From RAM1 sp040376925 (GTDB lineage Bacteria; Pseudomonadota; Gammaproteobacteria; Burkholderiales; Burkholderiaceae_C), in the NCBI GenBank assembly GCA_040376925.1, contig JBEIPU010000003.1, forward strand, positions 12,647 through 76,646: a stretch of 64,000 nucleotides of DNA. Direction: 5' to 3'. Of the stretch, positions 33,305-41,087 are shown one piece after another (position 1 is the stretch's first letter; every line of letters begins with the position of its first letter). The position numbers and the translations under genes are program-made. The notes under the pieces were generated by a model. The model had not been told where the DNA came from. It saw nothing but the letters and a program-made list of their open reading frames with translations, and did not search any database.

Positions 33305-35014
33305 TCACGGCCTGGGAGGCGCTGGCACCGGCTGCATGAAGGCGTCGTGGGTGCTCAAAAACACCTTGCCCTGCAGCCGCTGGCCCAGCTCGGTGCCGCT
33401 CAGGCGGTCCATCACCGGGCCCTTCACCTCGGCCAGCGTGAACTCGATGCCGCGCGCGGCCAGGTTGCGCTCCAGCTGCGTCAGCACGCCCAGCGCCGTG
33501 GCGTCGATCTGGTTGATGGCCGAGCAGATCAGCACCACCCGTCGCACCGTGGCGTCGCGCGCAAGCAGCGCCTCAATGCGGTCTTCCACCACCGTGGCAT
33601 TGGCAAAGAACAGGCTTTCGTCCACCCGCACGGCCAGCAGGCCGGGCACCGTCTCCACCTGGAAGCGCTCCACGTTGCGAAAATGCTGGGTGCCCGGCAT
33701 GCGCCCCACCACCGCGATGTGGGGGTGGGTGTTGCGCCAGACGATGGTGCCCAGTGACAGCGCCACGCCCAGCAGGATGCCGGCCTCTACGCCAAGCAGT
33801 ACCACGCCGCCCGCAGTGGCCAGCAGCGACAGTGCGTCGGCGCGGTCGTAGTGCCAGGCGTGGCGCAGCGTGTCCAGGTCGATCAGCGAAGTCACGGCGA
33901 TGATGATGGTGGCCGCAAGCACGGCATGGGGAAGGTAGAAGAACCAGCCGGTCAGCGCGGCGATCACCACCGCCATCAGTACCGCTGAAATCACGCCGGC
34001 CAGTGGTGTCTGCGCGCCGGCTGCAAAGTTGACCACCGAGCGCGCGAAGCCGCCCGTGACCGGGTAGCCGCCCGAGAACGCGCTGGCGATGTTGGCCGCG
34101 CCCAGGCCCAGCAGCTCGCGGTTGGGCTGGATGCGCTGCTGGCGCTTGAGCGCCAGCGATTGGGCCACCGAGACACTCTCCACGAAACCCACCAGCGAGA
34201 TCAGCAGCGCGGGCAGCCACAGCGGGCCCAGCGTGCCCAGGCTGGGCATCGGCAGGCTCAAATGCGGCAGACCCTGCGGCACGGCACCCACCACGCTCAC
34301 GCCGGCCGACTGGTCCAGCCGCAGCAGGCCCACCACCGCAGTGGATGCGATCACGGCCAGCATGGGCGCGAGTTTGGCCAGCAGGTCGGCCGTCCTGGCG
34401 CCCATGCCGGTGTGTTGCAGCGCGCTGGCCAGGTAGCGGCGCGCGCCCCACAAAAACAGCAGGCTGGCCAGGCCGATGGCCAGCGTGACGGGGCGGGTTT
34501 GCGGCAGCGCCGTTGCCAGGCCGTACAGCACTTCGGGCACATCACTGCCCGCGACCTTCACGCCCAGGATGTGTTTGAGCTGCCCCACCGCGATCAGCAC
34601 GGCCGAGCCGGTGATGAAGCCGCTGATGACCGGGTGGCTCAGAAAGTACGCCAGAAAACCCAGACGAAATGCGCCAAAAGCCAGCAGCATCAAGCCCGAC
34701 AGCAGCGACAACTGCATCGCCAGCGCCACGTAACCGGCCGAGCCCGCTGCCGCCAGCGGCTGCAACGCGCTGGCCGTCATGAGGGAAGCGACCGCCACCG
34801 GTCCCACGGCCAGGGTCATGCTGGAGCCCAGCAGGGCGTAGGCGATGATTGGCAGGATGCTGGCGTACAGCCCCATTTCGGGCGGCAACCCGGCCAGCAG
34901 CGCATAGGCCAGGCTCTGGGGTATCAGCATCACCGTGACGATGACGCCAGCCGTCAGGTCGCCGGCGAACCAGGCCGGCCGGTAGTGGCGCAACCAGTCA
35001 GGCAGCCAGGCCAT
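33305..35014 (-). CDS. SulP-family anion transporter with STAS domain
   Basis: 569 aa. SLC26/SulP membrane domain with about 12-14 helices: AGDLTAGVIVTVMLIPQSLAYA (in segments), LPPEMGLYASILP, GSSMTLAVGPVAV, FLSHPVISGFI and AFSGGYPVTGGFARS. A C-terminal STAS domain follows (VRDESLFFAN-like VRVDESLFFAN, VVLICSAINQIDATALGVL). It imports sulfate or another anion or bicarbonate. ATG 35014 shares one base with the stop of the YeeE gene (TGATG), placing it firmly in the BigR-type operon, where it is an unusual extra member. Confidence 0.92.
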   Translation of the reverse strand: MAWLPDWLRHYRPAWFAGDLTAGVIVTVMLIPQSLAYALLAGLPPEMGLYASILPIIAYALLGSSMTLAVGPVAVASLMTASALQPLAAAGSAGYVALAMQLSLLSGLMLLAFGAFRLGFLAYFLSHPVISGFITGSAVLIAVGQLKHILGVKVAGSDVPEVLYGLATALPQTRPVTLAIGLASLLFLWGARRYLASALQHTGMGARTADLLAKLAPMLAVIASTAVVGLLRLDQSAGVSVVGAVPQGLPHLSLPMPSLGTLGPLWLPALLISLVGFVESVSVAQSLALKRQQRIQPNRELLGLGAANIASAFSGGYPVTGGFARSVVNFAAGAQTPLAGVISAVLMAVVIAALTGWFFYLPHAVLAATIIIAVTSLIDLDTLRHAWHYDRADALSLLATAGGVVLLGVEAGILLGVALSLGTIVWRNTHPHIAVVGRMPGTQHFRNVERFQVETVPGLLAVRVDESLFFANATVVEDRIEALLARDATVRRVVLICSAINQIDATALGVLTQLERNLAARGIEFTLAEVKGPVMDRLSGTELGQRLQGKVFLSTHDAFMQPVPAPPRP

Positions 35015-35439
35015 CACTTGCGCGCCTGGCGACGCTCCAGCAGCTCGAATACCGCCATGCCCGTGATCATGGCCACCACGAACACGGCTGCTTTGGGCTG
35101 GCCCGCGCCGAGCGACACCAGCGCCGGGCCGGGGCAAAAGCCCGCCAGGCCCCAGCCTGCGCCAAACACCAGGCCACCGACCACCAGACGCCTGTCGATA
35201 TCGGTGGACTTCGGCAGGTGCAGGGCGCCGCCGAGGAAGGTGCGCGTGCGCTTCCTGGCCAGCGCAAAAGCGAATGCACCGACCACGATGGCGCCGCCCA
35301 TGACCAGCGCGAGCGATGGGTCCCAGGGGCCGAACAGATCGAGGAAGCCGATCACCTTGCCCGGATCGGTCATGCCCGACAGGATCAGGCCGATGCCAAA
35401 CAGCAGGCCCGCAGCGAATTCAGTAATGCGGTGTTGCAC
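35014..35439 (-). CDS. pmpB: YeeE/YedE-type (PmpB-like) half-transporter
   Basis: 141 aa, four helices. It carries LLFGIGLILSGMTDPGKVIGFLD in parts and the conserved GWGLAGFCPGPALVSLG with the cysteine used by thiosulfate-transporting YeeE proteins. In bigR operons PmpA and PmpB are the two halves of such a permease, probably moving a sulfur compound. Stop and SulP start overlap by one base; 27 bases separate it from the other half. Confidence 0.85.
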   Translation of the reverse strand: MQHRITEFAAGLLFGIGLILSGMTDPGKVIGFLDLFGPWDPSLALVMGGAIVVGAFAFALARKRTRTFLGGALHLPKSTDIDRRLVVGGLVFGAGWGLAGFCPGPALVSLGAGQPKAAVFVVAMITGMAVFELLERRQARK

Positions 35440-35466
35440 GAGGTACTCCTTGTGGGGCGGTGCGGC

Positions 35467-35898
35467 TCACGCGAAGGCGTGGCGCGCGAAGTAGACAGTG
35501 ACGAAGCCCGCGCCCATGAAGGCCAGCGTGGCCACCAGCGAGCGAGGCGACAGGCGCGACAGCCCGCAGACACCGTGCCCGCTGGTACAGCCCGAGCCGT
35601 ATCGCGTGCCCACGCCGACCAGCAGGCCGGCGACCACCAGCGTGCCCCAGCCGGCATCAATGCGGGCTGTCACGGGCCCGGCCAGCACGAAGTACAGCAG
35701 CGGTGCAGCCAGCAGACCGGCCAGGAAGGCCAGGCGCCAGCCGGTATCGCCTTTTACCGGCCGCAGCAGGCCGCCGACGATGCCGCTGATGCCCAGGATG
35801 CGGCCGTTGACCAGGATGAACAAGGCCGAGGCCAGGCCCAGCAGGATGCCGCCGGCCAGCGAGGCCCACGGGGTGAAGTGTGTCCAGTCAATGGTCAT
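35467..35898 (-). CDS. pmpA: YeeE/YedE-type (PmpA-like) half-transporter
   Basis: 143 aa, four helices. The signature is GVGTRYGSGCTSGHGVCGL followed by SRLSPRSLVAT, with the conserved Cys residues of the YeeE/YedE family. It should pair with the PmpB-like protein encoded next. It begins 6 bases after the regulator gene stop, so the operon starts with the sensor and continues with the transporter. Confidence 0.87.
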   Translation of the reverse strand: MTIDWTHFTPWASLAGGILLGLASALFILVNGRILGISGIVGGLLRPVKGDTGWRLAFLAGLLAAPLLYFVLAGPVTARIDAGWGTLVVAGLLVGVGTRYGSGCTSGHGVCGLSRLSPRSLVATLAFMGAGFVTVYFARHAFA

Positions 35899-35904
35899 GA
35901 TGAT

Positions 35905-36228
35905 TTACGCCTTGGGGGGTTCGCAAAATTGCGTGTAGAGCACGTTCAGCACCGCCAGCGCCTGCGGGCTGTCGATGCGGTAGTAAATGTTTTTGCCGTC
36001 GCGCCGGGTGCTGACCAGCCCCTCGTCGCGCAGCACGCCCAGCTGCTGGGACAAGGTGGGCTGCAGGATCCCGACGATGGCCTCCAGCTCGCCCACGCGC
36101 TTTTCGCCCTGCGCCAGCTGGCACAGCAGCAGCAGCCGGTCGGGGTTGGACAGCGCCTTCATGAGCCGGCTGGCGCCATCCGCCGACTGGCGCAAGACAT
36201 CGATGTCCATCACAGTGCCGGTTTGCAT
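35905..36228 (-). CDS. bigR: BigR/SqrR-type ArsR-family persulfide-sensing repressor
   Basis: 107 aa winged-helix protein: ALSNPDRLLLLCQLAQGEKRV, LQPTLSQQLGVLRDEGLV and STRRDGKNIYYRID. Two cysteines, Cys36 and Cys102, lie where BigR and SqrR form a di- or tetrasulfide bridge on exposure to persulfides, which releases DNA. Starts at ATG 36228 (MQTGTV) or ATG 36210 (MDIDVL) are both possible. AAGGAG lies just ahead of the first. It is divergent from the Blh-like gene across an AT-rich operator region. Confidence 0.9.
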   Translation of the reverse strand: MQTGTVMDIDVLRQSADGASRLMKALSNPDRLLLLCQLAQGEKRVGELEAIVGILQPTLSQQLGVLRDEGLVSTRRDGKNIYYRIDSPQALAVLNVLYTQFCEPPKA

Positions 36229-36253
36229 GTCGAGCTCCTTTTCAATTTACTTG

Positions 36254-36298
36254 CAGATATTCTATTGAATAACAATATGTTCGTCAATATAATATCTG
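36254..36298. promoter_or_regulatory. Back-to-back promoters inside an inverted repeat (BigR operator candidate)
   Basis: Plus strand: TTGAAT (36265-36270), 17 bases, TATAAT (36288-36293), toward the Blh-like gene. Minus strand: TTGACG (36287-36282), 17 bases, TAGAAT (36264-36259), toward bigR. The two promoters occupy the same bases. CAGATATT (36254-36261) and AATATCTG (36291-36298) form a perfect inverted repeat around them, and further ATATT/AATAT half-sites lie within. One bound repressor could close both promoters. The region is strikingly AT-rich for this genome. Confidence 0.75.
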
Positions 36299-36329
36299 AA
36301 CTGAAACCGATTAACACCCAGGAGCGCCC

Positions 36330-37190
36330 ATGAAGCCCATCGTCAAAGGCTTTTTCGATCCGGCCACATGGACCGTGAGTTACGTGGTCTATGAGAAGGA
36401 CGGCGCGCCATGCGCCATCGTGGACTCGGTGCTCGACTACGACCCGAAGTCCGGCCGCACCCGCACCACCTCGGCTGACAAGCTGATCGCGTTCGTGCAG
36501 GCAAAACAGCTCAAGGTGCAATGGATCCTTGAAACCCATGCCCATGCCGACCACCTGTCTGCCGCGCACTACCTGCGCGGGAAGCTGGGCGGCCAGATCG
36601 CCATCGGCGCGGCCATCACCCAGGTGCAGGGCGTGTTCAGGCGCATCTTCAACCTCGAGCCCGGTTTCCGTCCCGACGGCCACCAGTTCGATCACCTGCT
36701 GCAGGATGGCGAAACCTTTGCCATCGGCGCGCTCACGGCCAAGGCGCTGTCCGTGCCCGGCCACACGCCGGCCTGCATGGCCTTCCAGGTGGGTGACGCG
36801 GTGTTCGTGGGCGACACCTTGTTCATGCCCGATGTAGGCACAGCGCGCTGCGACTTTCCCGGCGGCAGTGCGCCGGCGCTGTACCAGTCGGTGCGCAAGC
36901 TGCTGGCCCTGCCCGGTGACACACGCCTGTTCATGTGCCACGACTACCCGCCTGCTCCACGCGCGCCCGCGTGGGAAACCACCGTGGCCGCGCAGCGTGC
37001 CGGCAACATCCATGTGCATGACGGCGTGAGCGAAGGCGACTTTGTGGCCATGCGCAGCGCACGCGACGCCACGCTGGACATGCCCGTGCTGATCCTGCCC
37101 GCGGTGCAGGTCAACATCCGCGCAGGCGAGCTGCCGCCGCCCGAGGCCAACGGCGTGGCCTACCTCAAGATTCCGTTGAACGCGCTGTGA
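36330..37190 (+). CDS. blh: Blh-like beta-lactamase-fold hydrolase (persulfide dioxygenase family)
   Basis: 286 aa. The metal-binding motif is ETHAHADHLSAAHYL, followed by VPGHTPACMAF, FVGDTLFMPDVGTARCDF and FMCHDYPP. These match the ETHE1/Blh branch, which oxidises glutathione persulfide to sulfite with one iron. AGGAGCGCCC lies before ATG 36330. It is divergent from bigR and controlled by a shared operator. The sulfite or sulfate formed could be handled by the transporters of the facing operon. Its last 26 bases overlap the end of the convergent acyltransferase gene. Confidence 0.9.
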   Translation: MKPIVKGFFDPATWTVSYVVYEKDGAPCAIVDSVLDYDPKSGRTRTTSADKLIAFVQAKQLKVQWILETHAHADHLSAAHYLRGKLGGQIAIGAAITQVQGVFRRIFNLEPGFRPDGHQFDHLLQDGETFAIGALTAKALSVPGHTPACMAFQVGDAVFVGDTLFMPDVGTARCDFPGGSAPALYQSVRKLLALPGDTRLFMCHDYPPAPRAPAWETTVAAQRAGNIHVHDGVSEGDFVAMRSARDATLDMPVLILPAVQVNIRAGELPPPEANGVAYLKIPLNAL

Positions 37191-38097
37191 GCCTTTGGGG
37201 TGGCGGCTCGCCCAGCAGGGTGGCGATCTCGGCGTCCTTGTGCTCCCACAGGCCGGCCAGCCAGCGGTGAAAGGTTCCGCGGAACTCGCTGTCGGTGTCG
37301 TAGTCGCCGTCGGTGAACGCCGCCGGAATCGGCAGCTGGCGCGCGCGCAGCACGATGCGTGGCGTGCGTCCGCACAGGAACTGCCAGAACGTCGGCACGC
37401 CGCCGGGGTAAACAATGGTCACGTCCACCAGCGAATGGAACTGCTCGCCCATGGCATTCAGCGCCAGCGCCAGCGCGCCGGCCTTGGGTTTGAGCAGGTG
37501 GCGGTAGGGTGACGACTGCGCCTGGTGTTTGGCGACGGTAAACCGTGTGCCCTCGGCAAAATTCATGACACTGGTGGGCACGAGCGCAAATTTTTCGCAG
37601 GCGCGGCGGGTGGTTTCGCGGTCTTGGCGGCGCAGGTCGGGATTCTTGCGCAGGTCGGCCTTGCCATGGCGCTTCATGAACGGGAAATCCAGTGCCCACC
37701 AGGCCAGGCCGATCACCGGCACCCAGATCAGCTCCTGCTTCAAAAAGAACTTCAGCATGGGAATGCGCCGGTTCATCACATGCTGCAGCACAAAGATGTC
37801 CACCCACGACTGGTGGTTGCAATTGACCAGATACCAGCCGCGGTAAGGCAGGCTGTCCACGCCCTGCACGTCCCAGGCGGTGTTTTGCGTCAGGCCCATC
37901 CACGCGCTGTTGCAGCTGATCCAGGCGGTGGCAATGGCATTGAGCACCGGGTCCACGCGCCGGCGCACCGGCGCCAGCGGCAGCACCAGCTTGAGCAGCG
38001 ACATGGCAAACAGCAGCGCGCACCAGAACAGGGTGTTGAGCACAAGCAGCACAAAGGCAATGACGCCCCGCACAACCGGGGGCAGGAATGACAGCAT
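37165..38097 (-). CDS. PlsC-like acyltransferase (YihG type)
   Basis: 310 aa. N-terminal membrane helix (GVIAFVLLVLNTLFWCALLF), then the LPLAT motif NHQSWVD (His95, Asp100) and MNFAEGTRFT as the second conserved block. It resembles E. coli YihG, an acyltransferase that adds acyl chains to lysophospholipid or lysophosphatidate. The start MLSFLPP at 38097 is right before the first helix. A longer open frame upstream overlaps the next gene in antisense and is not used. Its 3' end overlaps the Blh-like gene by 26 bases. Confidence 0.88.
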   Translation of the reverse strand: MLSFLPPVVRGVIAFVLLVLNTLFWCALLFAMSLLKLVLPLAPVRRRVDPVLNAIATAWISCNSAWMGLTQNTAWDVQGVDSLPYRGWYLVNCNHQSWVDIFVLQHVMNRRIPMLKFFLKQELIWVPVIGLAWWALDFPFMKRHGKADLRKNPDLRRQDRETTRRACEKFALVPTSVMNFAEGTRFTVAKHQAQSSPYRHLLKPKAGALALALNAMGEQFHSLVDVTIVYPGGVPTFWQFLCGRTPRIVLRARQLPIPAAFTDGDYDTDSEFRGTFHRWLAGLWEHKDAEIATLLGEPPPQRLTARSTES

Positions 38098-38187
38098 GGG
38101 GATATGACCTGAAGAAAGCGGTGGCAAAGCCGTATTGTCAGCGGCGCGACCCCGCATCCGGCTGAGCCAGATCACAATACCTGCACC

Positions 38188-38892
38188 ATGCAGTTCCAGG
38201 TTGTGCGTGCGACACGCTTTGTCAGGGTCGAGGTCAGTGGCCCGGCCGATGTGGGCGCGTTCGTGCGGGGCATCCATGCGGTGGCGGCCGACACGCTGGC
38301 CCAGGGCGACCGGCTGCTGCTGGTCAACCTGCTGCAGGTCGAGGAAAGCCTGGACTCCACCGGCCATTTCGTGCTGGGCGAGCAGGTGGCCCGGCAGCTG
38401 GGGCACCTGAGCCGGCTGGCGTCGGTGGTGCCCCCGGCGCGCATGACGCGCACCAGCGAAAAGGTGGCCCGCGCGCACGGCGTGCAGTTGCGCGTGTTCG
38501 ACGCCGAACCCCCGGCGCTGGCCTGGCTGCTGGACGAGGCGAGCCCGCCCGAGCCCGCGCCCCAGGCCGACGGCAGCCTCATGGACCCGGTCCGCGCGGC
38601 CTGCTGGGATGCCTGGCGCCACCTGTTTCCGCCCAATGCCCAGGCGGTGCAGCTGTCCAACGGCAACCTGGTGATCGCCTGGGCGCTGGCGCGCGACCCG
38701 CAGGCGCTGTTTGAAATGTCCACGCCGGTCACCGTGCGCTTTGAGCCACAGCTGCTGGCCAGCATGGCGCAGGCCTCGGCCGTGCAGCGCCGGCGCATCG
38801 CGGCCAGCCAGGAAATGGGCATTCGCGCCGGCCTGCTGGGCTACGACCCCTATGCCAAGGTGCCGCAGGCGCGCGTGATTGTGGTCGGTTGA
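38188..38892 (+). CDS. Hypothetical protein with a possible STAS-like N-terminus
   Basis: 234 aa, soluble. The first 110 residues alternate strands and helices in a way reminiscent of SpoIIAA/STAS-like domains (FQVVRATRFVRVEVSGPADV, LLLVNLLQVEESLDS), but the match is weak. The C-terminal half (AVQLSNGNLVIAWALARDPQ, VTVRFEPQLLASMAQAS) is not recognised; its IRAGLLGYDPYAKVPQARVI end may be a conserved block. It is divergent from the acyltransferase gene and precedes the EamA leader. Confidence 0.6.
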   Translation: MQFQVVRATRFVRVEVSGPADVGAFVRGIHAVAADTLAQGDRLLLVNLLQVEESLDSTGHFVLGEQVARQLGHLSRLASVVPPARMTRTSEKVARAHGVQLRVFDAEPPALAWLLDEASPPEPAPQADGSLMDPVRAACWDAWRHLFPPNAQAVQLSNGNLVIAWALARDPQALFEMSTPVTVRFEPQLLASMAQASAVQRRRIAASQEMGIRAGLLGYDPYAKVPQARVIVVG

Positions 38893-38949
38893 GCTTATGA
38901 TCCCGCGCATGTTCTGCCGCCAATCCCCTCCCGCATCCCGCCAGTGAAC

Positions 38950-39055
38950 GGTGCGCGCTCAAGCGCACCGGTGTCGACCTGGCTTGCTGCTCCGGCCCTG
39001 ACGCCGGCGCAGCGCGGATGAACGCACCTGCCCCAACCCTTTCACGGGCAGGTGC
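38950..39055 (+). promoter_or_regulatory. Structured leader upstream of the EamA gene
   Basis: Two strong hairpins lie between the stop at 38892 and the EamA start at 39072. The first is GGTGCGC (38950-38956), loop GCTCAA, GCGCACC (38963-38969). The second is GCACCTGCCC (39024-39033), 12-base loop, GGGCAGGTGC (39046-39055), a perfect 10-base stem ending 16 bases before the ATG. There is no proper T run after the second. It could be a riboswitch or attenuator; no known class was recognised. Confidence 0.42.
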
Positions 39056-39071
39056 CCTTTGGGGAACCCAC

Positions 39072-40025
39072 ATGAATGTTTCTGTATTGCCTGCCCTGGC
39101 ATGGGGCGGTGTGCTCGTGGCTGGCGTTTTATGGGGCGCGGGCGCCCTGGTGGCGCATGACCTGATGGCCCAGGGCATGTCGCCCGCCTCGCTGGCCCTG
39201 GCCCGGTTTGCGCTGGGCCTGCCGCTGTTGTGGTGGTGGCATGCGCGCCAGCGCGGCGCGGGGGGCCGCTGGCGCGCCCTGCCGCTGCGCCACCGCGCGC
39301 TGGTGGCCGGCACGGGCGTGGCCATGGCGCTGAACGTGACCTGCTGGTTCGCGGCCATCGCGCTCATGGGCGCGACCTTGCCCACGGTCATCTCCATCTG
39401 CTGCGCGCCGCTGTTCGTTGCCGGGGTGTCGGTGCTGCGCGGCTATGAGCGCGCGGGCTGGCGCCTGGGCGTGGCATTGGGGCTGGCCCTGGCCGGCGTG
39501 GTGCTGATCGTGCGACCGGCCTCGGGCTGGGTGCTGCCCGCGGGCCATGGGCTGGGCGTGGCGTTGTCGCTGGCCTCGGCCGCGCTGCAGGCCGGCGTGG
39601 TGCTGGCCAACGCGCGCATGCCTGCCGGGGTGTCGCCCGTCAGCGCATCGGCCTGGGGCATGACGGCCGCGGCCGCCGCCATGGCGCTGCTGGTGTTGCC
39701 CCAGGGGCTGACCTGGCCCGTGGGCACGATGGGCTGGCTGGGCTGGATGGGGGTGCTCTACACCGGCGTGGTGACCACGTCGATCGCCTACCTGCTGTTT
39801 GCCTGGGGTTCGCGCCGCATCACGCCCACGGCGGCGGGGCTGGGCATCCTGGTGGAGCCGCTGGCCACGGCGCTGCTCGCGGCCTGGCTGCTGTCGCAGC
39901 CGCTGGCGCCGCTGCAGTGGGCAGGGGCGGCGCTGATGGGTGCTGCGCTGGCGCTCATGGCCAGCGCAGCCGCATACAAAAGCAGGGCCAGCACAATGCC
40001 GCGAAACGGGATGCTGAACCAGTAG
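39072..40025 (+). CDS. EamA/DMT-family transporter
   Basis: 317 aa with ten predicted helices in two EamA repeats. Typical parts are GVLWGAGALVAHDLMAQG, ALNVTCWFAAIALMGATLPTV, ISICCAPLFVAGVSVLRG and YTGVVTTSIAYLLFAWGSRRI, GLGILVEPLATALLA. Such proteins export amino acids or other metabolites. The start MNVSVLP at 39072 was preferred to ATG 39018, which would encode the leader hairpin. The last 238 bases lie antisense to the facing membrane-protein gene, an unusually long coding overlap. Confidence 0.88.
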   Translation: MNVSVLPALAWGGVLVAGVLWGAGALVAHDLMAQGMSPASLALARFALGLPLLWWWHARQRGAGGRWRALPLRHRALVAGTGVAMALNVTCWFAAIALMGATLPTVISICCAPLFVAGVSVLRGYERAGWRLGVALGLALAGVVLIVRPASGWVLPAGHGLGVALSLASAALQAGVVLANARMPAGVSPVSASAWGMTAAAAAMALLVLPQGLTWPVGTMGWLGWMGVLYTGVVTTSIAYLLFAWGSRRITPTAAGLGILVEPLATALLAAWLLSQPLAPLQWAGAALMGAALALMASAAAYKSRASTMPRNGMLNQ

Positions 40026-40366
40026 CGCCAGCCCAGGTGCACATAGGCGCCCAGCAGCAGCGCGCCCACCACCAGCAGGAACGGCGAGCCGAACAGCAGG
40101 GCCGGCTGCGTGAGCGCCAGCCAGGCCCAGACCAGGCCGAACAGCATGGCGCCGTAACTGTGGCTGGCGTTGAAGCCCACCCACGCGCGCCACATGGTGG
40201 TTTCGCGCGTGATGCGCGGCAGCGCCTGCTGCATGACGGCCATCACCGCCGGCTCGCGCGGGTGCAGGCGCTGGCCGCGAAAGGTGAACAGCAGGTGCGC
40301 CAACCCCAGCAGCAGGATCACGCCGGCGCTGGCGGCCATCAGCAGGGCGGGCAGGGTGGTGGTCAT
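39788..40366 (-). CDS. Small four-helix membrane protein with antisense-encoded tail
   Basis: 192 aa. Residues 1-140 are a four-helix membrane protein (ASAGVILLLGLAHLLFTF, MLFGLVWAWLALTQ, FLLVVGALLLGAYVHLG, FRGIVLALLLYAAALAMSA). The remaining 50 residues are Ser/Ala-rich and without structure. From about residue 114 on, everything is encoded opposite the EamA gene. The natural end may once have been near residue 145, the extension arising by stop loss. The product family is unknown to me. The ATG is 4 bases from a perfect inverted repeat shared with the TetR gene. Confidence 0.66.
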   Translation of the reverse strand: MTTTLPALLMAASAGVILLLGLAHLLFTFRGQRLHPREPAVMAVMQQALPRITRETTMWRAWVGFNASHSYGAMLFGLVWAWLALTQPALLFGSPFLLVVGALLLGAYVHLGWRYWFSIPFRGIVLALLLYAAALAMSASAAPISAAPAHCSGASGCDSSQAASSAVASGSTRMPSPAAVGVMRREPQANSR

Positions 40367-40369
40367 GGA

Positions 40370-40404
40370 GATCCCTTATCTTTACAAGAGAAAGATAAGG
40401 GATC
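40370..40404. promoter_or_regulatory. Perfect 14-bp inverted repeat, candidate TetR operator
   Basis: GATCCCTTATCTTT (40370-40383), centre ACAAGAG, AAAGATAAGGGATC (40391-40404). It lies between the divergent starts of the membrane-protein gene (40366) and the TetR gene (40432). Its length and placement suit a TetR-family operator that controls both genes. As the left arm begins 3 bases from the minus-strand ATG, a role in mRNA structure is also possible. Confidence 0.65.
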
Positions 40405-40431
40405 ATGCGCTGCCATGTTTCTCGTGTCAAG

Positions 40432-41067
40432 ATGAGCGTCATGGCATCTCCCAAACCCCGCCCGTACCACCATGGCAACCTGCGCGAATCGCTGATGCTG
40501 GCGGCCGACGAACTGCTGGCCCGCCAGGGCCTGGCCGGGCTGACCCTGCGCGAGGTGGCGCGCGTGGCGGGTGTGTCGCACGCCGCGCCGTACCACCACT
40601 TTGCCCACCTGGACGAGCTGCTGGCGGCGGTGGCTGCGCGGTCATTTGAAATACTGGGCGCGGCCCTGGCTGAGGCCGCCAGCGCGTCCGACGCCCGCGA
40701 GGCCATGCTGCGCATAGGCGACGCCTACGTGGCCCATGCGCGCGCGCAGCCCGCACACTTTCGGCTGATGTTCGGCCCGCTGCTGTCACGCAAGGATGAA
40801 TTCCCCGCGCTGGCGCAGGCCGCCCGCGCTTCGTTCATGCAGGTGCTGCAGGCCGCCGAGCGGTATGCGCCCGGTGAAGGTGCCGTGGTGGCGCTGACCG
40901 GCTGGTCGCTGGGGCATGGCTTTGCGCACCTGGCCATTGACGGCGCGCTGGACGACCTGCCAGTGCCCGTCACGCCCGGCGAGGCCATGGCGCGGCGCAT
41001 CCACGAATGGGTGTTGCCCGTGCGGGACACGCCGGCGAAGCCCAGGCGGGCAAAATCGGGGTCCTGA
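40432..41067 (+). CDS. TetR-family transcriptional regulator
   Basis: 211 aa. N-terminal helix-turn-helix: YHHGNLRESLMLAADELLARQ, LTLREVARVAGVSHAAPYHHF. The C-terminal part has the WHG-type ligand domain (FRLMFGPLLSRKDEFPALAQ, ALTGWSLGHGFAHLAIDG). Starts at ATG 40432 or ATG 40441 fit. It is divergent from the small membrane-protein gene, with a perfect inverted repeat between them, so autoregulation and control of that gene are expected. Confidence 0.9.
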   Translation: MSVMASPKPRPYHHGNLRESLMLAADELLARQGLAGLTLREVARVAGVSHAAPYHHFAHLDELLAAVAARSFEILGAALAEAASASDAREAMLRIGDAYVAHARAQPAHFRLMFGPLLSRKDEFPALAQAARASFMQVLQAAERYAPGEGAVVALTGWSLGHGFAHLAIDGALDDLPVPVTPGEAMARRIHEWVLPVRDTPAKPRRAKSGS

Positions 41068-41087
41068 TCCGTTTTGCCCGCCCGCCC

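Noticed and set aside
38098..38910. In-frame N-terminal extension of the PlsC-like protein
   Set aside because: It lies antisense to the gene at 38188-38892 and is low-complexity; the normal N-terminal helix begins at 38097.
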